From Sipunculus nudus (Eukaryota > Annelida > Sipuncula > Golfingiida > Sipunculidae), in contig CM049315.1 in the NCBI GenBank assembly GCA_026874595.1, positions 3,904,664 to 3,968,663 on the forward strand: a DNA stretch of 64,000 nucleotides, in the 5' to 3' direction. The translations under genes were made by a program, and so were the position numbers. This document shows, piece by piece, positions 34,938 through 46,600 of the stretch (the stretch's first letter is position 1; every line of letters starts with the position of its first letter). The notes beneath the pieces are model-generated. The model was given only the letters and a program-made list of their open reading frames with translations. It had not been told where the DNA came from and did no database searches.

Positions 34938-35169
34938 AAAAATAATTAGTTGAAATGAAACATTTTGAATTTATAGGGTAGTTAATGTATGACAATTTCT
35001 TATTTGAATCATCCTGCATCATAATCATCATTGTTACATTAAGCTTACAGGCCTTCATATCAATGATCACAAAATCAAAATACAATATACATGAATATAA
35101 AACCATATGGTCATTTTCCTTGCCTGGCTTTATATTAATTCTTATATTTACAATATCAAGCAATTGCAA
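34927..35169 (-). other. Open inter-ORF spacer frame (80 codons)
   Basis: A single open frame starts inside the last codons of ORF1 and ends 11 bases past the first base of ORF2, in a third frame. The predicted peptide has no recognisable domain. It may be chance, or it could help ribosomes reach ORF2 by termination-reinitiation. I do not call it a gene. Confidence 0.3.
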
Positions 35170-35992
35170 TAAGCTGTTCCAATGATTGTCCGTATCTGAT
35201 CTGTTTAATCCCTCCTCTTAAATCCTTTATGAAAACCTTCCCATCCCAAGTCCATGCCTCTTTTATTCTTTGGTCTTTTTTTACTCTGTTGTACAGTTCA
35301 TGAAGTTCTTTACACAAATCATCAACTATTACTACTCTTGATCCTTTGCATTTTCTCCTTTCCTTCATCACTATTTCTTTGACCTCTCTTCTAAGAAATT
35401 TAACAATAATTGCCCTGGGCCCCTTTCCAGGAGCAGCATTATTTCCAGTATATTTACCAACTCTATGGGCAGCATCAATATCTTTTCTTTCAATGTCAAC
35501 CCCAAGCTTTTCTCTGCAAAACTTTTGCACAGTTTCTTTGCAATTTTCTACTCCTATTTCATCTTGATCCCTCTCTCCAATACCAAAAATCCTAATATTT
35601 GCTTTTCTAGAGTACTGTTCAAGTTCAACTGACCTCCTCTGAGCCTCTCTAGCTTCTGTACAGGACATGCTTGCCATCACTTCTAAATGAGCAACCTGAT
35701 CTGATAATTTTTTAATATCACTTCTCAAGCCTTCATTTTCACTTTCTAATGTCATAACTTTACTTTCTAACAGCTGAACTGTTGAATCAAATCTTTCTGT
35801 GATTTGTCTTACTATTTTTTCCTCCAACTCATTCAGCATTTTTCTTAATGTGTCTGTAGTAAGTGACATTTTTTCCACTGATTTTCCCTTTTTATCTGAC
35901 AAATTAAACCTCTGATATTTATGTGGGGTACTAGGGGACGAAGAAGAAGAGCTGGATACTGTTGATCTTGATCTTTTAGATTTTCCGTACAT
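35156..35992 (-). CDS. LINE ORF1: RNA-binding protein with coiled coil, 278 aa
   Basis: It would coat the element RNA and act as a nucleic acid chaperone, by analogy with L1-type ORF1 proteins. Residues 1-40 are basic and serine-rich (seven consecutive serines at 13-19). Residues about 45-128 have heptad-like hydrophobic and charged spacing, expected to form a trimerising coiled coil. Residues about 129-205 (SRKANIRIFGI, DIDAAHRVGK, PRAIIVKFLRR) resemble the L1 ORF1 RRM. The tail (GSRVVIVDDL, AWTWDGKVFIKD) resembles the C-terminal domain. The start at 35992 is the first methionine of the frame and precedes the basic serine-rich head. It lies upstream of ORF2 with a 218-base gap. The frame is intact. 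Confidence 0.92.
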   Translation of the reverse strand: MYGKSKRSRSTVSSSSSSSPSTPHKYQRFNLSDKKGKSVEKMSLTTDTLRKMLNELEEKIVRQITERFDSTVQLLESKVMTLESENEGLRSDIKKLSDQVAHLEVMASMSCTEAREAQRRSVELEQYSRKANIRIFGIGERDQDEIGVENCKETVQKFCREKLGVDIERKDIDAAHRVGKYTGNNAAPGKGPRAIIVKFLRREVKEIVMKERRKCKGSRVVIVDDLCKELHELYNRVKKDQRIKEAWTWDGKVFIKDLRGGIKQIRYGQSLEQLIAIA

Positions 35993-36552
35993 AACAAAGA
36001 AAACACATGAGCCTGAGTTACTTTTTTTTATAATAAATACAAAATAATTGAATGTTGTATCAAGACTTGGGAAGGTATAGATTCAAAACCACTTTAGAAC
36101 AAACAAAATCTCAACATTAAATATTAAATCATAGTTCACAATGTTTAACCTGCCAGGCAGTGGAGTTTGAAATTACAAACACATTATTAAGGTTCTTTCA
36201 AACACATTGACAATAGACCTGGCTCTGGAGGGACCTGGTGCAGTAGGGTCCACTGACCACACACAAAGGGCTCACCCGGAGCCAACTGTTATGCAATAGT
36301 TCTTTCCCGTTTCCAAATAACAAAAGCTGATCAACCTGTAATTTTGTAAGACCACAATTTGTTTTCTTTAAATAAAGCAAGAAATACTTCCCTTTTCGTT
36401 GAAATTTTGTGTATTCCCCTATCCTTGAGCACAATCAAAACTTCCTGCAACTTTTCAAGACACAACCAGAAGTAATTCTGGATAAAATTTGGTGTAACTG
36501 AGAGAGCCACAAAAGTGTGTCTACTCTCTTTTACTGCACCAGGTGACCCCCT
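35993..36552 (-). promoter_or_regulatory. LINE 5' UTR, presumed internal promoter region
   Basis: These 560 bases lie between the upstream target-site duplication and the ORF1 start. In full-length non-LTR elements this region carries the internal promoter; I see no specific motif that proves it here. The element begins right at the duplication, which indicates little or no 5' truncation. GCACCAGG...CCTGGTGC forms an 8-bp inverted repeat across the junction (about 36536-36558), partly built from the target sequence. Confidence 0.6.
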
Positions 36553-37015
36553 GGTGCACCACATTTGATGATGGAAGCATTGAGATGAAAAGTTTGGCCT
36601 AAAATGCATCTACAGTCTCTAAAGTTGTGGGTCCTGTGACCTTGACCTTTGATCATCTTGAAACTAATTTGTGAACAGATGGCCCCTGTGACCTTGACCT
36701 TTGACCATGTGACCCCAAATTCATTTATGCTCTCCCAATACTGGCAAGTCAGCTAAATGTGCAAAATGGAAAGTTTGGGATGAAAAGCTTGGCTTAAAAT
36801 GCAGCCATAATCTTTTTAAATAAGTGAGTCCTATGACCTGACCTTTGACATCGTGACCCAAAAATCATATAGGTTCTTGCTTTATAGGTGGGCCATACGT
36901 AAGTTAAGTTTGAAATTAATGTATCAATACAACCTGGAGTTATCATCTGGAAGCAAATTTGTGTGGATTGACGTATGGACAGCAACACAGACAAACAGAC
37001 AGACACACAGGGTGA

Positions 37016-37599
37016 ATACTATATGCCATCAACTTGTGATCAATAAACACAACAGGTTTTGGGACACTAGATGTAATTACAGCACAGAAACTGACATGAT
37101 TGTTGTCATTTTATAGTAAAAAAATGGTAAAATATTTGTTAAAATAGCAAACAAGGCCTACAGGCCTAATGCGAACCTGTGCATTGGGAAATACACCAGG
37201 TATAATGCTTCAATGCTGGACCATTACTTTTCATGTATATGAACTATGCAAGTACTAAACATTTTTGAATAAGAAACAATTACACAAACATCACTGCTGA
37301 AATTCTGGCATAGGTGCACACAACACTAAAAAGATTGTAGCTGGCACCACCAGTCTTGTATACAACGAAGCTATCAGAGATATATACATAAGCCCAATTT
37401 CAGACTGATATATCAAACCCCTCCTGAGAGAAAACGTGTGCAAAAGTCATGGTAGGTGGCGACACCTGTCTTGTGAGCGAGAAAGCCATCAAAGACACAA
37501 AGACAGGTCAAAATATTAGGCCAATACATCAAACTTACCTTGAGTCTGATGCATGGGGCTGACCAGGCTTAGGTGAGAAAGGCTGTTGCCTCGAGTGAA
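37016..37599 (+). other. Mixed repeat relics
   Basis: No gene. GGCACCACCAGTCTTG near 37342 and GGTGGCGACACCTGTCTTG near 37455 are isolated copies of the GGTGGCRCCACC box seen in families A and B. The remainder is unassigned. Confidence 0.5.
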
Positions 37600-38140
37600 C
37601 TGTGACAAATTGCTTGCTCAGACTACTGTACTGAGTGAACTCATGACCTGCACCTGGCTAGACTGAGTGAACTTTTGACCTGTACCTGGCTGCACTGAGT
37701 GAACTCTTGACCTGTTGCATAATCTGACACAGTTGGCAGTGTGCCAAAGCTATAAATAGAATGCAGCTACTGCACTGAGTAAACCCCTGACCCATACCTG
37801 GCTGCACTGAGTGAACTCTTGACCTTTTGCCTAATCTGATACAGTTGGCAGTCTGCCAAAGCTATAAATAGATCCAGACTGACCTTTAGCCAGTTGCCAA
37901 ATCTGAAATATAGTAGCCACACCATTGCATAAGCTCATGCGGGGGCCCTGCCCTGAGGGGCTTGACACCCATGAAGTGATCACATGGTGCCCATGAGGTG
38001 TTCACATGTCACCCATGAGGTGATCACATGCCATGTGCTTGGCTGCAATGATTGAACTCTTGACCTATATCTGGCTGCACTGAATGAACTCTTGATCTGT
38101 TCCCAAATCTGAAACAGTTGGCAGTTTCTCATCCTATTTA
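37600..38140. repeat. Degenerate tandem repeat of about 112 bp
   Basis: CTGGCTGCACTGAGTGAACTCTTGACC at 37687 recurs at about 37799 (period 112), followed each time by ATCTGA.ACAGTTGGCAGT and CCAAAGCTATAAATAGA. Shorter partial copies (ACTGAGTGAACTC) flank it from 37630 and to about 38110. Near 37970-38030, CCCATGAGGTGATCACATG repeats three times with a 25-bp period. Confidence 0.75.
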
Positions 38141-39584
38141 AAGATACAGATTCAATCTTGGCCTGTTGGTATATCTGTTTACACATACTGAAAGACTTTG
38201 GTAAAAATTTCTTTTTTCAAGCCAACATATTCATAAACTTTTTATCAAAATATCTAGAATAATAAAAGATGCAATACTTTCATTGTTAAAGGTCCAATAG
38301 TTCTGCCAAAAATCATTCTAGTAAATTTGGACAAAGGCCACCTAAGAATAATTTTTGTGCAATGTTACAGATGATATAATTGAAATAATAATTTTGTAGA
38401 AGAACACTATTGCAGTCCTCAGTTTGAAAAAGACATAATAATGGCCGTAAGACCAACTTAAGTTTTTCACAACTCAACCAAAAATCAACAAACTCAGTAT
38501 ATTCTGATCTGATTGAAAGAACCATGTCCTAGGATAATTCTTTTGAAAAATTGAACAATTCAACTTGACAGTTTCATCATTAAGCTGAAAGAGGCTAAAA
38601 TTATGAGTTTTTTTTGCCCATAAAAAACAGGTCAATGTAGGTGGCACCACTAAATCTACAACTTCAAATATGAGTCATGTGACCAACATTTGCACAATAC
38701 CTGGTAATGCTAGCTTCTGTCATTTCTGAGAGTACTATGTCAGTATGCTTACTTGGCCGAATGACTGTTCAAATTTGTGTAACTCCACTAAAATTCATCA
38801 AATGCAAACCATTTGAACAAATTTGAGAGGGCTTGCCTCTGGGATCATTTATGTAAAATATTTAACAATTTGGCTGGACCGTCTACAAGAGGACTTTTAA
38901 AATATTGTCTGCTTTTTCCTTATAAAATCTAAGTAAATGCAGATAGCAAAAAAATAAGCTGAATCCCACAACATTTGATATGTGAGAGATTATTGCATAA
39001 AATCTTGGGATGGTAGCTCCTGCTATTCCTGAGAAATTATGGGTTAATATACAGATGACCAATGACCCCAGTTCAAAAAAAGGTCAAGGCAGGTGGCACC
39101 ACCAATACCTGAATTTCATATATGACTCATGTTACCAACACTGGCATAAAATTTGGTGATGAAAGCTCCAGCCGTTTCTGAGACTGTCATTTTAGTATGA
39201 TTTTTAGACAGATGACTAAGTTCAACTTCCTGTAACTCGGCCAAAATTCACCCAAATTTAACCATTTGAACAAACTTGAGAGAGATGGTATAAGAGATTA
39301 TTTCTGTGAAATATTGAACAATTTGGCTTGACAGTTTTGGAGGAGAAGATTTTAAACAATTTTTTTAGTTTTTTCTCAATAAAATCTAAGAAAATGCAGA
39401 GTTTTTCAGATGGGTAATTTTTTACATTAAATTTCATGATGCTAGCTCAAGTCATTGTAAAATATTAAACAAATTAGCCTCAGTTGTGTCCTTCAAAAAT
39501 GTTTTGCAGGTTTATAACTCTTATAGGAAAATACAGAAAAATGGCTAAGTTAAGCTTCTCATAACTCGGCCAAAAAATCCAGGT
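38141..39584. repeat. Large direct repeat with about 453-bp period
   Basis: GTGGCACCAC at 38641 recurs at 39093; the following 300 bases align (ATGACTCATGT.ACCAACA, TTTCTGAGA, CCAAAATTCA, CCATTTGAACAAA.TTGAGAG, AACAATTTGGCT). A more diverged partial copy precedes it (38330-38600) and another follows (to 39570). Non-coding. Confidence 0.7.
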
Positions 39585-39932
39585 TGTGCCACCACTTTTC
39601 GGGAACTGACAAAACTAGTCATGGTCAATATTCAAGGCAAGAATCATGACAATCCATGCATTAATTTTCAAGATATTGGAGGTTTTGTATTATATTTTTG
39701 ATTATTCTGGGGGGTACTTTCAAGCCCCATAGCTTGGAGGATATAGGTCACAGTGACCTAATTTCAGGTTTCCAAGGAGATTTTTTATTGACCTCCTTGA
39801 ATGTTCACTTAGAAATTTCTAGGACCAGCAGTTATGATTTGTGCCCTGCTAACGAACTGCCGGACGACCGGACGGACGACGGACAAAGCACCATTCCTAT
39901 ACCTCAGTTGACTTACAGTTAGCTGAGCTAAA
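39585..39932 (+). mobile_element. Family A 3' module with degenerate hairpin
   Basis: It contains TTATTCTGGGGGGTACTT, CACAGTGACCTAATTTCAGG, a GGACGACCGGACGGACGACGG-type tract at about 39862-39893 and a mutated hairpin ending in AGCTGAGCTAAAAA. There is no 5' box nearby, so it is a 3'-end copy. Confidence 0.65.
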
Positions 39933-40260
39933 AATTGTAAAAAGGTGGAGCCACCAATCTTCAGAAACTGATGAAACACTCCATTTTCAATATCCATGCA
40001 AAGAATCGTGGTGATCAATGTATTAGTTGTTCAGATACTTGAGCTTTTGTATCAAATTTTCCATTATTCTGGGGGGGGGGGGGTACTTCAGAGCACCATG
40101 GCTCAAAGAATATTGGTAACAGTGACCTAATATCAGGTTTCCGAGGAGATTTTTCATAGACCTCTCTGGATGTCAAGTATGAAGATTCCAAGACCAGCTG
40201 TTACGATTTGTGCCTGGTTAACAGACAGACAAACAGACAGAAGGACGCCTGACAAAACTC
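39933..40260 (+). mobile_element. Second family A-type module, hairpin lost
   Basis: The same module order as the preceding copy: GTGGAGCCACCAATCT, AACTGATGAAACACTCC, a G homopolymer at 40070-40083, AACAGTGACCTAATATCAGG. It ends in an ACAGACAGACAAACAGACAG tract rather than the GGAC tract plus hairpin. Confidence 0.6.
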
Positions 40261-41422
40261 CACATGTTTTCAATCATATCTGGTCACAACTTTTGGGTAA
40301 AGTTTCTGACAGAAAAACCAACCAACCTTGAGAATTACATTTTCCTGGCAAAGGTTTAATAATTTACTCACAAGAGAACTACAGTGATTACAGCCATGGC
40401 TGTGTGCTACAGGCATGTCTTCTGTTCATTGATTTGTGACCTCACTAAATCTGTGATCTATTTCCAGCCCAGAGTAAGGTCATGAAGTTCAGCTAAGGTA
40501 TCACACATATACATCGTGTTACTATGGCAATGTTCTTTCAAAGGAACACTGCATTTATTTTTAGCTTTTACAGTGGCCTTTCAATTTTCCGTGTACGTGA
40601 GAAGTCGCCTACCTTAAAAGACAAAATGGCAAGATAAAATTGATTGCATTGGTGAAATGCGAACACATGATTTTAAAGTAGCTGGCATACTGACAATTTC
40701 ACGCTCTAGCAGAAAGAGGTCACACACAGCGATTGAGCGAGGCAGAACATATAAAGGACGTAGAAAAGGACATAGAAAATATATATTGATGTACACACCA
40801 CACTGAGATCTTGTCTAAATCATTGATCTTGTCGGAAAAACAGTTAAAAGGAGTGCTTATTCATACTTGTTATCTAGCTTATGCAACAATGGTGCATCCA
40901 CAGGGATTATTCTTAAAGTCTATGTATGCTGGTTACAACAACATGTTACAGCAACAATTAGTGTAGATCCTAATTCAGGCATTCGTCAATCAAAACTTTT
41001 CTAAAATGATGGACAAAATCAGCTGAAATTGGAATTCTTTAGAAATTATCAAGTTTTGGGTCTGTGACAGTCTGGACTGAATAACTGAAATTTTTAAAAT
41101 CAACATTTTGAAGCACTTAGCTGTGTTGAAGCCCATTAAACCCATTAAGTGATGGTGTGACTGACCGTCTGAGATATGTCCAAGCATGGGTCCACTTTAA
41201 CCCTGCTAGCTGTGTAGGCCTACACACAAAAAGTTGGATGAGGGGGTTTTGTGGTCTCTGACTACTTCTTGTTTGATATATTTATGTTAATATTTTACTG
41301 CTGAGCTGCATGACCCAAGGGTCACTAGAGCATTACCAGGGATACTGTTTTCCGGCAGTTTTTCTGTGTTCCTCATACTTTTCTAATTGTCTATACTAAT
41401 TTTTATTACAGCAGCTAATAAC
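40261..41422. other. Unassigned intergenic sequence
   Basis: No recognised gene or repeat. GAGCTGCATGACCCAAGGGTCAC near 41285 faintly resembles a family A 5' box, but nothing after it supports that. Confidence 0.45.
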
Positions 41423-42916
41423 TCGGGACCCATGGGTCACATCGCTCAGCTGAATTTGGAAAATATTAGTAACTGCAAAATATTTTTATTTCTTTTGGTT
41501 TTTCATGTATATTATCATTAGAAAAGCTATGAGAAAATGGCCCTGCTAAAATGAAACTCTGTAAATTATAGAATAATGGACATGAGCTAAACCATTTAGT
41601 GATGCACCAAGGGAACAAATAGGCCTATGGTAAGTGTTATATAAAAGTAACATTTCATAAACAAATAATGTGTGAAGGTAATTAAGTTTTCAAAAGTTAA
41701 ATATATGGCCATATGAGTTAAAAATTAGATCCTAATATTTTATCACATTTGAATATTAGGATTAAATTCCTGAAATTTTTTTCTTAAAAAAAATCAAAAT
41801 TGTCCCAGTCTCATCAAAAAGAATTTATTTAACATTAAAATTATAAGATTCATCTTGTTTATTAGTCCTGTGTATTGAATATTGAAAGGGTGGGTGGGGG
41901 GAGGGGTCTCCGTTGTTACTGCTCGTTGCTGAAAAAATGTTTATTATAAGATTCATCTAGTTCATAGTACAGGTCTGTCAACAGAATGAGGTGGGGGGGG
42001 GGGGAAGGCTCCCTGTGGTATGGTATTAACTGCAGACAGCCTGATCAAGCTCAACTCAGTGAAGAGAGGGCCTGTCCTAGTGATGAGATTGCATAACATT
42101 ATGCCAACAGCCTGGTGAGCATAGAGAGCTGCACTGAATAAACTACAGTGACCAAAGTGGACTGCTGGACAATGTAAGGGAATACAACAAGAGCCTCCAA
42201 AAAAATTCAATAACTATCCTAATTTTGCAGCTTTTGTTTTCAATTTTCAGATTTTAACAGATTAATCCTTATGTGTACATGCTGTGAAAATTAAGTCTAG
42301 AGTACTTGCAGGAAAAAAAACGTGCCGTGGCCAAAGTTGGGCAAAATTTAAGGTACCAATTTTTATTTTTGCTAATATTTTAAAAAAATTTAAAAGATTT
42401 TGATCTATTTTGGGGTATACAATTTAATTTTGATTAATTAAAGTTATATTACTGGAAAAAAAGTCCTTAGCTTTAACAAGTTTTGTGTTAAGTGATCAAA
42501 TATCTTTCCTGATTTTTTACAAAATGCATTATGTTTGAGCCCATAACTTTTTTAAATTACAAAATGCAGACCTAATTTCTGGCATGTACATAGGAACTAG
42601 AGGAATATTTATGATAAATATGAGGAAAAACAGATGAGTGGTTTTGATATTAGGCAGTCCTGAAGTGTGAAAATAGGTTTTTAATAAAAAATTGAGGTTT
42701 TCCTTAATTTCTCAAAGGAACAAAGTCGCGAAGACCCGGTTTTTGGCTTGGTAGGAGATCTTGGAGACATCTAACATTATGCCGAATTTTGGATTCCTAA
42801 GTCTTACAGTTTCAAAACGTGCCACATCTACGGACGGACGAAGGGACGGACAGACGGACGGACGACGGACAATGGACCACGACTATAGCTCAGATGACTT
42901 ATAGTCAGCTGAGCTA
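41423..42916 (+). mobile_element. Family A element with both ends (about 1.5 kb)
   Basis: The 5' box GGGACCCATGGGTCAC and GCTCAGCTG lie at about 41425-41452. The 3' part from about 42185 contains the conserved GCCGTGGCCAAAGTTGGG block, a GGAC-rich tract at 42831-42873 and a perfect copy of the hairpin at 42885-42916. Its internal content differs from the 2.6-kb copies at the 5' side, so it is a shorter or rearranged subfamily. It carries two G-rich blocks (41888-41906 and 41992-42004). No coding frame. Confidence 0.65.
41888..41906 (+). other. G-quadruplex motif with one-base loops
   Basis: Four G runs of 3, 3, 6 and 4 are separated by single bases (T, T, A). This is a canonical intramolecular quadruplex pattern and would be expected to be very stable. 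Confidence 0.85.
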
Positions 42917-43651
42917 AATACCCTGAAAGGAGGTATAATGTTTAATCCCTCTTTTTGGTTACTAATTGAGAGGTTGGTTGATGTATTTGACCAATCAGTA
43001 TGTCTGTTAGCAAATTTTGCTCAAAAAGTTATTAATGGACTGAATGGATTTTGAAATTATTGAAATTATGTGGAGGCAGAGGGTCACATTAAAACCCATG
43101 GAATAATCCATCAAATTTTGGACACATCTGGATCAACATAATATTTTTAAGGATTCTTTACCAGTGCAAGATAGGGCAATTTGTTTATCTCAGATTGTCA
43201 TATTAGGGCTGTCACTGTTTTGGTTAGAAGAACTGACCTATGATGCAACCTTCAAATTTGGGACCATATGGCATGTCTACAAACATTTCTCTAGGCTTGG
43301 ATTCATAAATTTCCTGCACACAACAATGTATGGCCAGGATCATGGTAATATTCTTTATCTGGTAATCTAGAATGTTGGTGGAGGTATGATGTAGTCTCTG
43401 ATTACTTTCTAGATCTGAAGACATTTTTGTCTTGACTTTCTATGATGCTATGGTTACCATTATGATGTCATAATGGGATTTCCATCTGATCTCTGGTCAT
43501 TAACCCTTACAGCATTAATCTACTGTAACATGCCACAGTACCATTAACAAACTGTGCCTTGTGGTTACTATGGCATGTGTTGTTGTAAAAAGCTGACAGT
43601 GAGTAAACACCTTGTGACCCCTGGGTGTTATCCTATTCCCTATAAAACATA
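42917..43651. other. Unassigned intergenic sequence
   Basis: No recognised gene or repeat. It separates a family A element from the 24-bp minisatellite. Confidence 0.45.
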
Positions 43652-46600
43652 TCTGTTGAATCAAAAATGAGATAAACCAGCCTGTCAAAAATGAGATAAA
43701 CCAGCCTGTCAAATATGAGATAAACCAGCCTGTCAAATATGAGATAAACCAGCCTGTCAAATATGAGATAAACCAGCCTGTCAAAAATGATATAAACCAG
43801 CCTGTCAAAAATGAGATAAACCAGCCAGTCAAATATAAGATAAACCAGCTTGTCAAATATGAGATAAACCAGCCTGTCAAAAATGAGATAAACCAGACTG
43901 TCAAAAATGAGATAAACAAGCCTGTCAAAAATGAGATAAACAAGCCTGTCAAATATGAGACAAACCAGCAGTCAAAAATGTGATAAACCAGCTTGTCAAA
44001 TATGAGATAAACCAGCCTATCAAATATGAGAAAAACCAGCCTGTCAAAATTGTGATAAACCAGCTTGTCAAATATGAGATATACCAGCCAGTCAAAAATG
44101 GGATAAAACCAGCCAGTCAAAAATGAGATAAACCAGTCTGTCAAATGAGATAAACCAGCCTGTCAAATATGAGATAAACCAGCAGTCAAAAATGTGATAA
44201 ACCAGCCTGTCAAATATGAGATAAACCAGCTTGTCAAAAATGAGATAAACCAGCTTGTCAAATATGAGATAAACCAGCTTGTCAAAAATGAGATAAACCA
44301 GCCTGTCAAAAATGTGATAAACCAGCTTGTCAAAATTGTGATAAACCAGCTTGTCAAATATGAGATAAACCAGCTTGTCAAATATGAGATAAACCAGCTT
44401 GTCAAATATGAGATAAACCAGCTTGTCAAATATGAGATAAACCAGCTTGTCAAAAATGAGATAAACCAGCCTGTCAAAAATGTGATAAACCAGCTTGTCA
44501 AATATGAGATAAACCAGCTTGTCAAATATGAGATAAACCAGCCTGTCAAATGAGATAAACCAGCCTGTCAAATATGAGATAAACCAGCAGTCAAAAATGT
44601 GATAAACCAGCCTGTCAAATATGAGACAAACCAGCCTGTCAAAATTGTGAGTAACCAGCTTGTCAAATATGAGATAAACCAGCCTGTCAAATATGAGATA
44701 AACCAGCCTGTCAAATATGAGATAAACCAGCCTGTCAAAAATGAGATAAACCAGCCTGTCAAAAATGAGATAAACCAGCCAGTCAAATATAAGACAAACC
44801 AGCCTGTCAAATATGAGATAAACCAGCTTGTCAAATATGAGATAAACCAGCTTGTCAAATATGAGATAAACCAGCTTGTCAAATATGAGATAAACCAGCT
44901 TGTCAAAAATGAGATAAACCAGCCTGTCAAAAATGTGATAAACCAGCTTGTCAAATATGAGATAAACCAGCTTGTCAAATATGAGATAAACCAGCCTGTC
45001 AAATGAGATAAACCAGCCTGTCAAATATGAGATAAACCAGCAGTCAAAAATGTGATAAACCAGCCTGTCAAATATGAGACAAACCAGCCTGTCAAAATTT
45101 TGATAAACCAGCTTGTCAAATATGAGATAAACCAGCTTGTCAAATATGATATAAACCAGCTTGTCAAATGAGAGATAAACCAGCCTGTCAAATATGAGAT
45201 AAACCAGCTTGTCAAATATGAGATAAACCAGCTTGTCAAAAATGAGATAAACCAGCCTGTCAAAAATGTGATAAACCAGCTTGTCAAATATGAGATAAAC
45301 CAGCTTGTCAAATATGATATAAACCAGCTTGTCAAATGAGAGATAAACCAGCCTGTCAAATATGAGATAAACCAGCCTGTCAAAAATGATATAAACCAGC
45401 CTGTCAAAAATGAGATAAACCAGCCAGTCAAATATAAGATAAACCAGCTTGTCAAATATGAGATAAACCAGCCTGTCAAAAATGAGATAAACCAGCCTGT
45501 CAAAAATGAGATAAACCAGACTGTCAAAAATGAGATAAACCAGCCTGTCAAAAATGAGATAAACCAGCCTGTCAAATATAAGACAAACCAGCAGTCAAAA
45601 ATGTTATAAACCAGCTTGTCAAATATGAGATAAACCAGCCTATCAAATATGAGAAAAACCAGCCTGTCAAAATTGTGATAAACCAGCTTGTCAAATATGA
45701 GATATACCAGCCAGTCAAAAATGAGATAAAACCAGCCAGTCAAAAATGAGATAAACCAGTCTGTCAAATGAGATAAACCAGCCTGTCAAATATGAGATAA
45801 ACCAGCTTGTCAAATATGAGATAAACCAGCTTGTCAAATATGAGATAAACCAGCTTGTAAAATATGAGATTAACCAGCTTGTCAAAAATGAGATAAACCA
45901 GACTGTCAAAAATGTGATAAACCAGCTTGTCAAAATGAGATAAACCAGCCTGTCAAATATAAGATAAACCAGCCTGTCAAATATGAGATAAACCAACCTG
46001 TCAAATATGAGATAAACCAGCTTGTCAAATATGAGATAAACCAGCTTGTCAAATTTGAGATAAACCAGCTTGTGAAAAATGAGATAAACCAGCCTGTCAA
46101 AAATGTGATAAACCAGCTTGTCAAAATTGTGATAAACCAGCTTGTCAAATATGAGATAAACCAGCTTGTCAAATATGAGATAAACCAGCTTGTCAAATAT
46201 GAGATAAACCAGCTTGTCAAAAATGAGATAAACCAGCCTGTCAAAAATGTGATAAACCAGCTTGTCAAATATGAGATAAACCAGCTTGTCAAATATGAGA
46301 TAAACCAGCCTGTCAAATGAGATAAACAGGCCTGTCAAATATGAGATAAACCAGCAGTCAAAAATGTGATAAACCAGCCTGTCAAATATGAGACAAACCA
46401 GCCTGTCAAAATTGTGATAAACCAGCTTGTCAAATATGAGATAAACCAGCCTGTCAAATTTGAGATAAACCAGCAGTCAAAAATGTGATAAACCAGCCTG
46501 TCAAAAATGAGATAAACCAGCCTGTCAAATGAGATAAACCAGCTTGTCAAATATGAGATAAACCAGCTTGTCAAATATGAGATAAACCAGCCTGTCAAAT

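Larger units (their letters stand above)
30920..36552 (-). mobile_element. Full-length, apparently intact L1/Tx1-like non-LTR retrotransposon (about 5.6 kb)
   Basis: On the minus strand: 5' UTR 36552-35993, ORF1 35992-35156, spacer, ORF2 34937-31137, 3' UTR and a 35-base poly(A) (plus-strand T run 30917-30951 with one C). It is flanked by a perfect 14-bp target-site duplication GGTGCACCACATTT at 30906-30919 and 36553-36566. Both ORFs are open. Endonuclease, reverse transcriptase and a C-terminal CCHC zinc knuckle in ORF2, plus an ORF1 with coiled coil and RRM-like region, place it near the L1/Tx1 group. Clade assignment rests on motif recognition only. It lies inside a family A element. Confidence 0.93.
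30687..37015 (+). mobile_element. Family A element split by the intact LINE
   Basis: The 5' box ACTAGGGACCCATG and GCTCAGCTG lie at 30687-30718. TGACCT-type core sequence then runs to 30919 and resumes after the LINE at 36567 (the interrupted 'GGCAGGTGCACCACATTTGATG' context is continuous once the LINE is removed). It continues with TGACCT cassettes near 36635, 36690 and 36835 and ends around a GGACAGCAACACAGACAAAC tract near 36975-37010. The canonical 3' hairpin is not seen at that end, so the right boundary is approximate. Confidence 0.65.

Noticed and set aside
41285-41310. Extra family A 5' box (TGACCCAAGGGTCAC)
   Set aside because: It lacks the GCTCAGCTG arm in the right place and is not followed by family A sequence.
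44092-45024. 310-codon minus-strand frame of repeated 8-residue units resembling a membrane protein
   Set aside because: It is the 24-bp minisatellite read in an open frame; similar frames are open on both strands and break wherever 22- or 23-base units occur.
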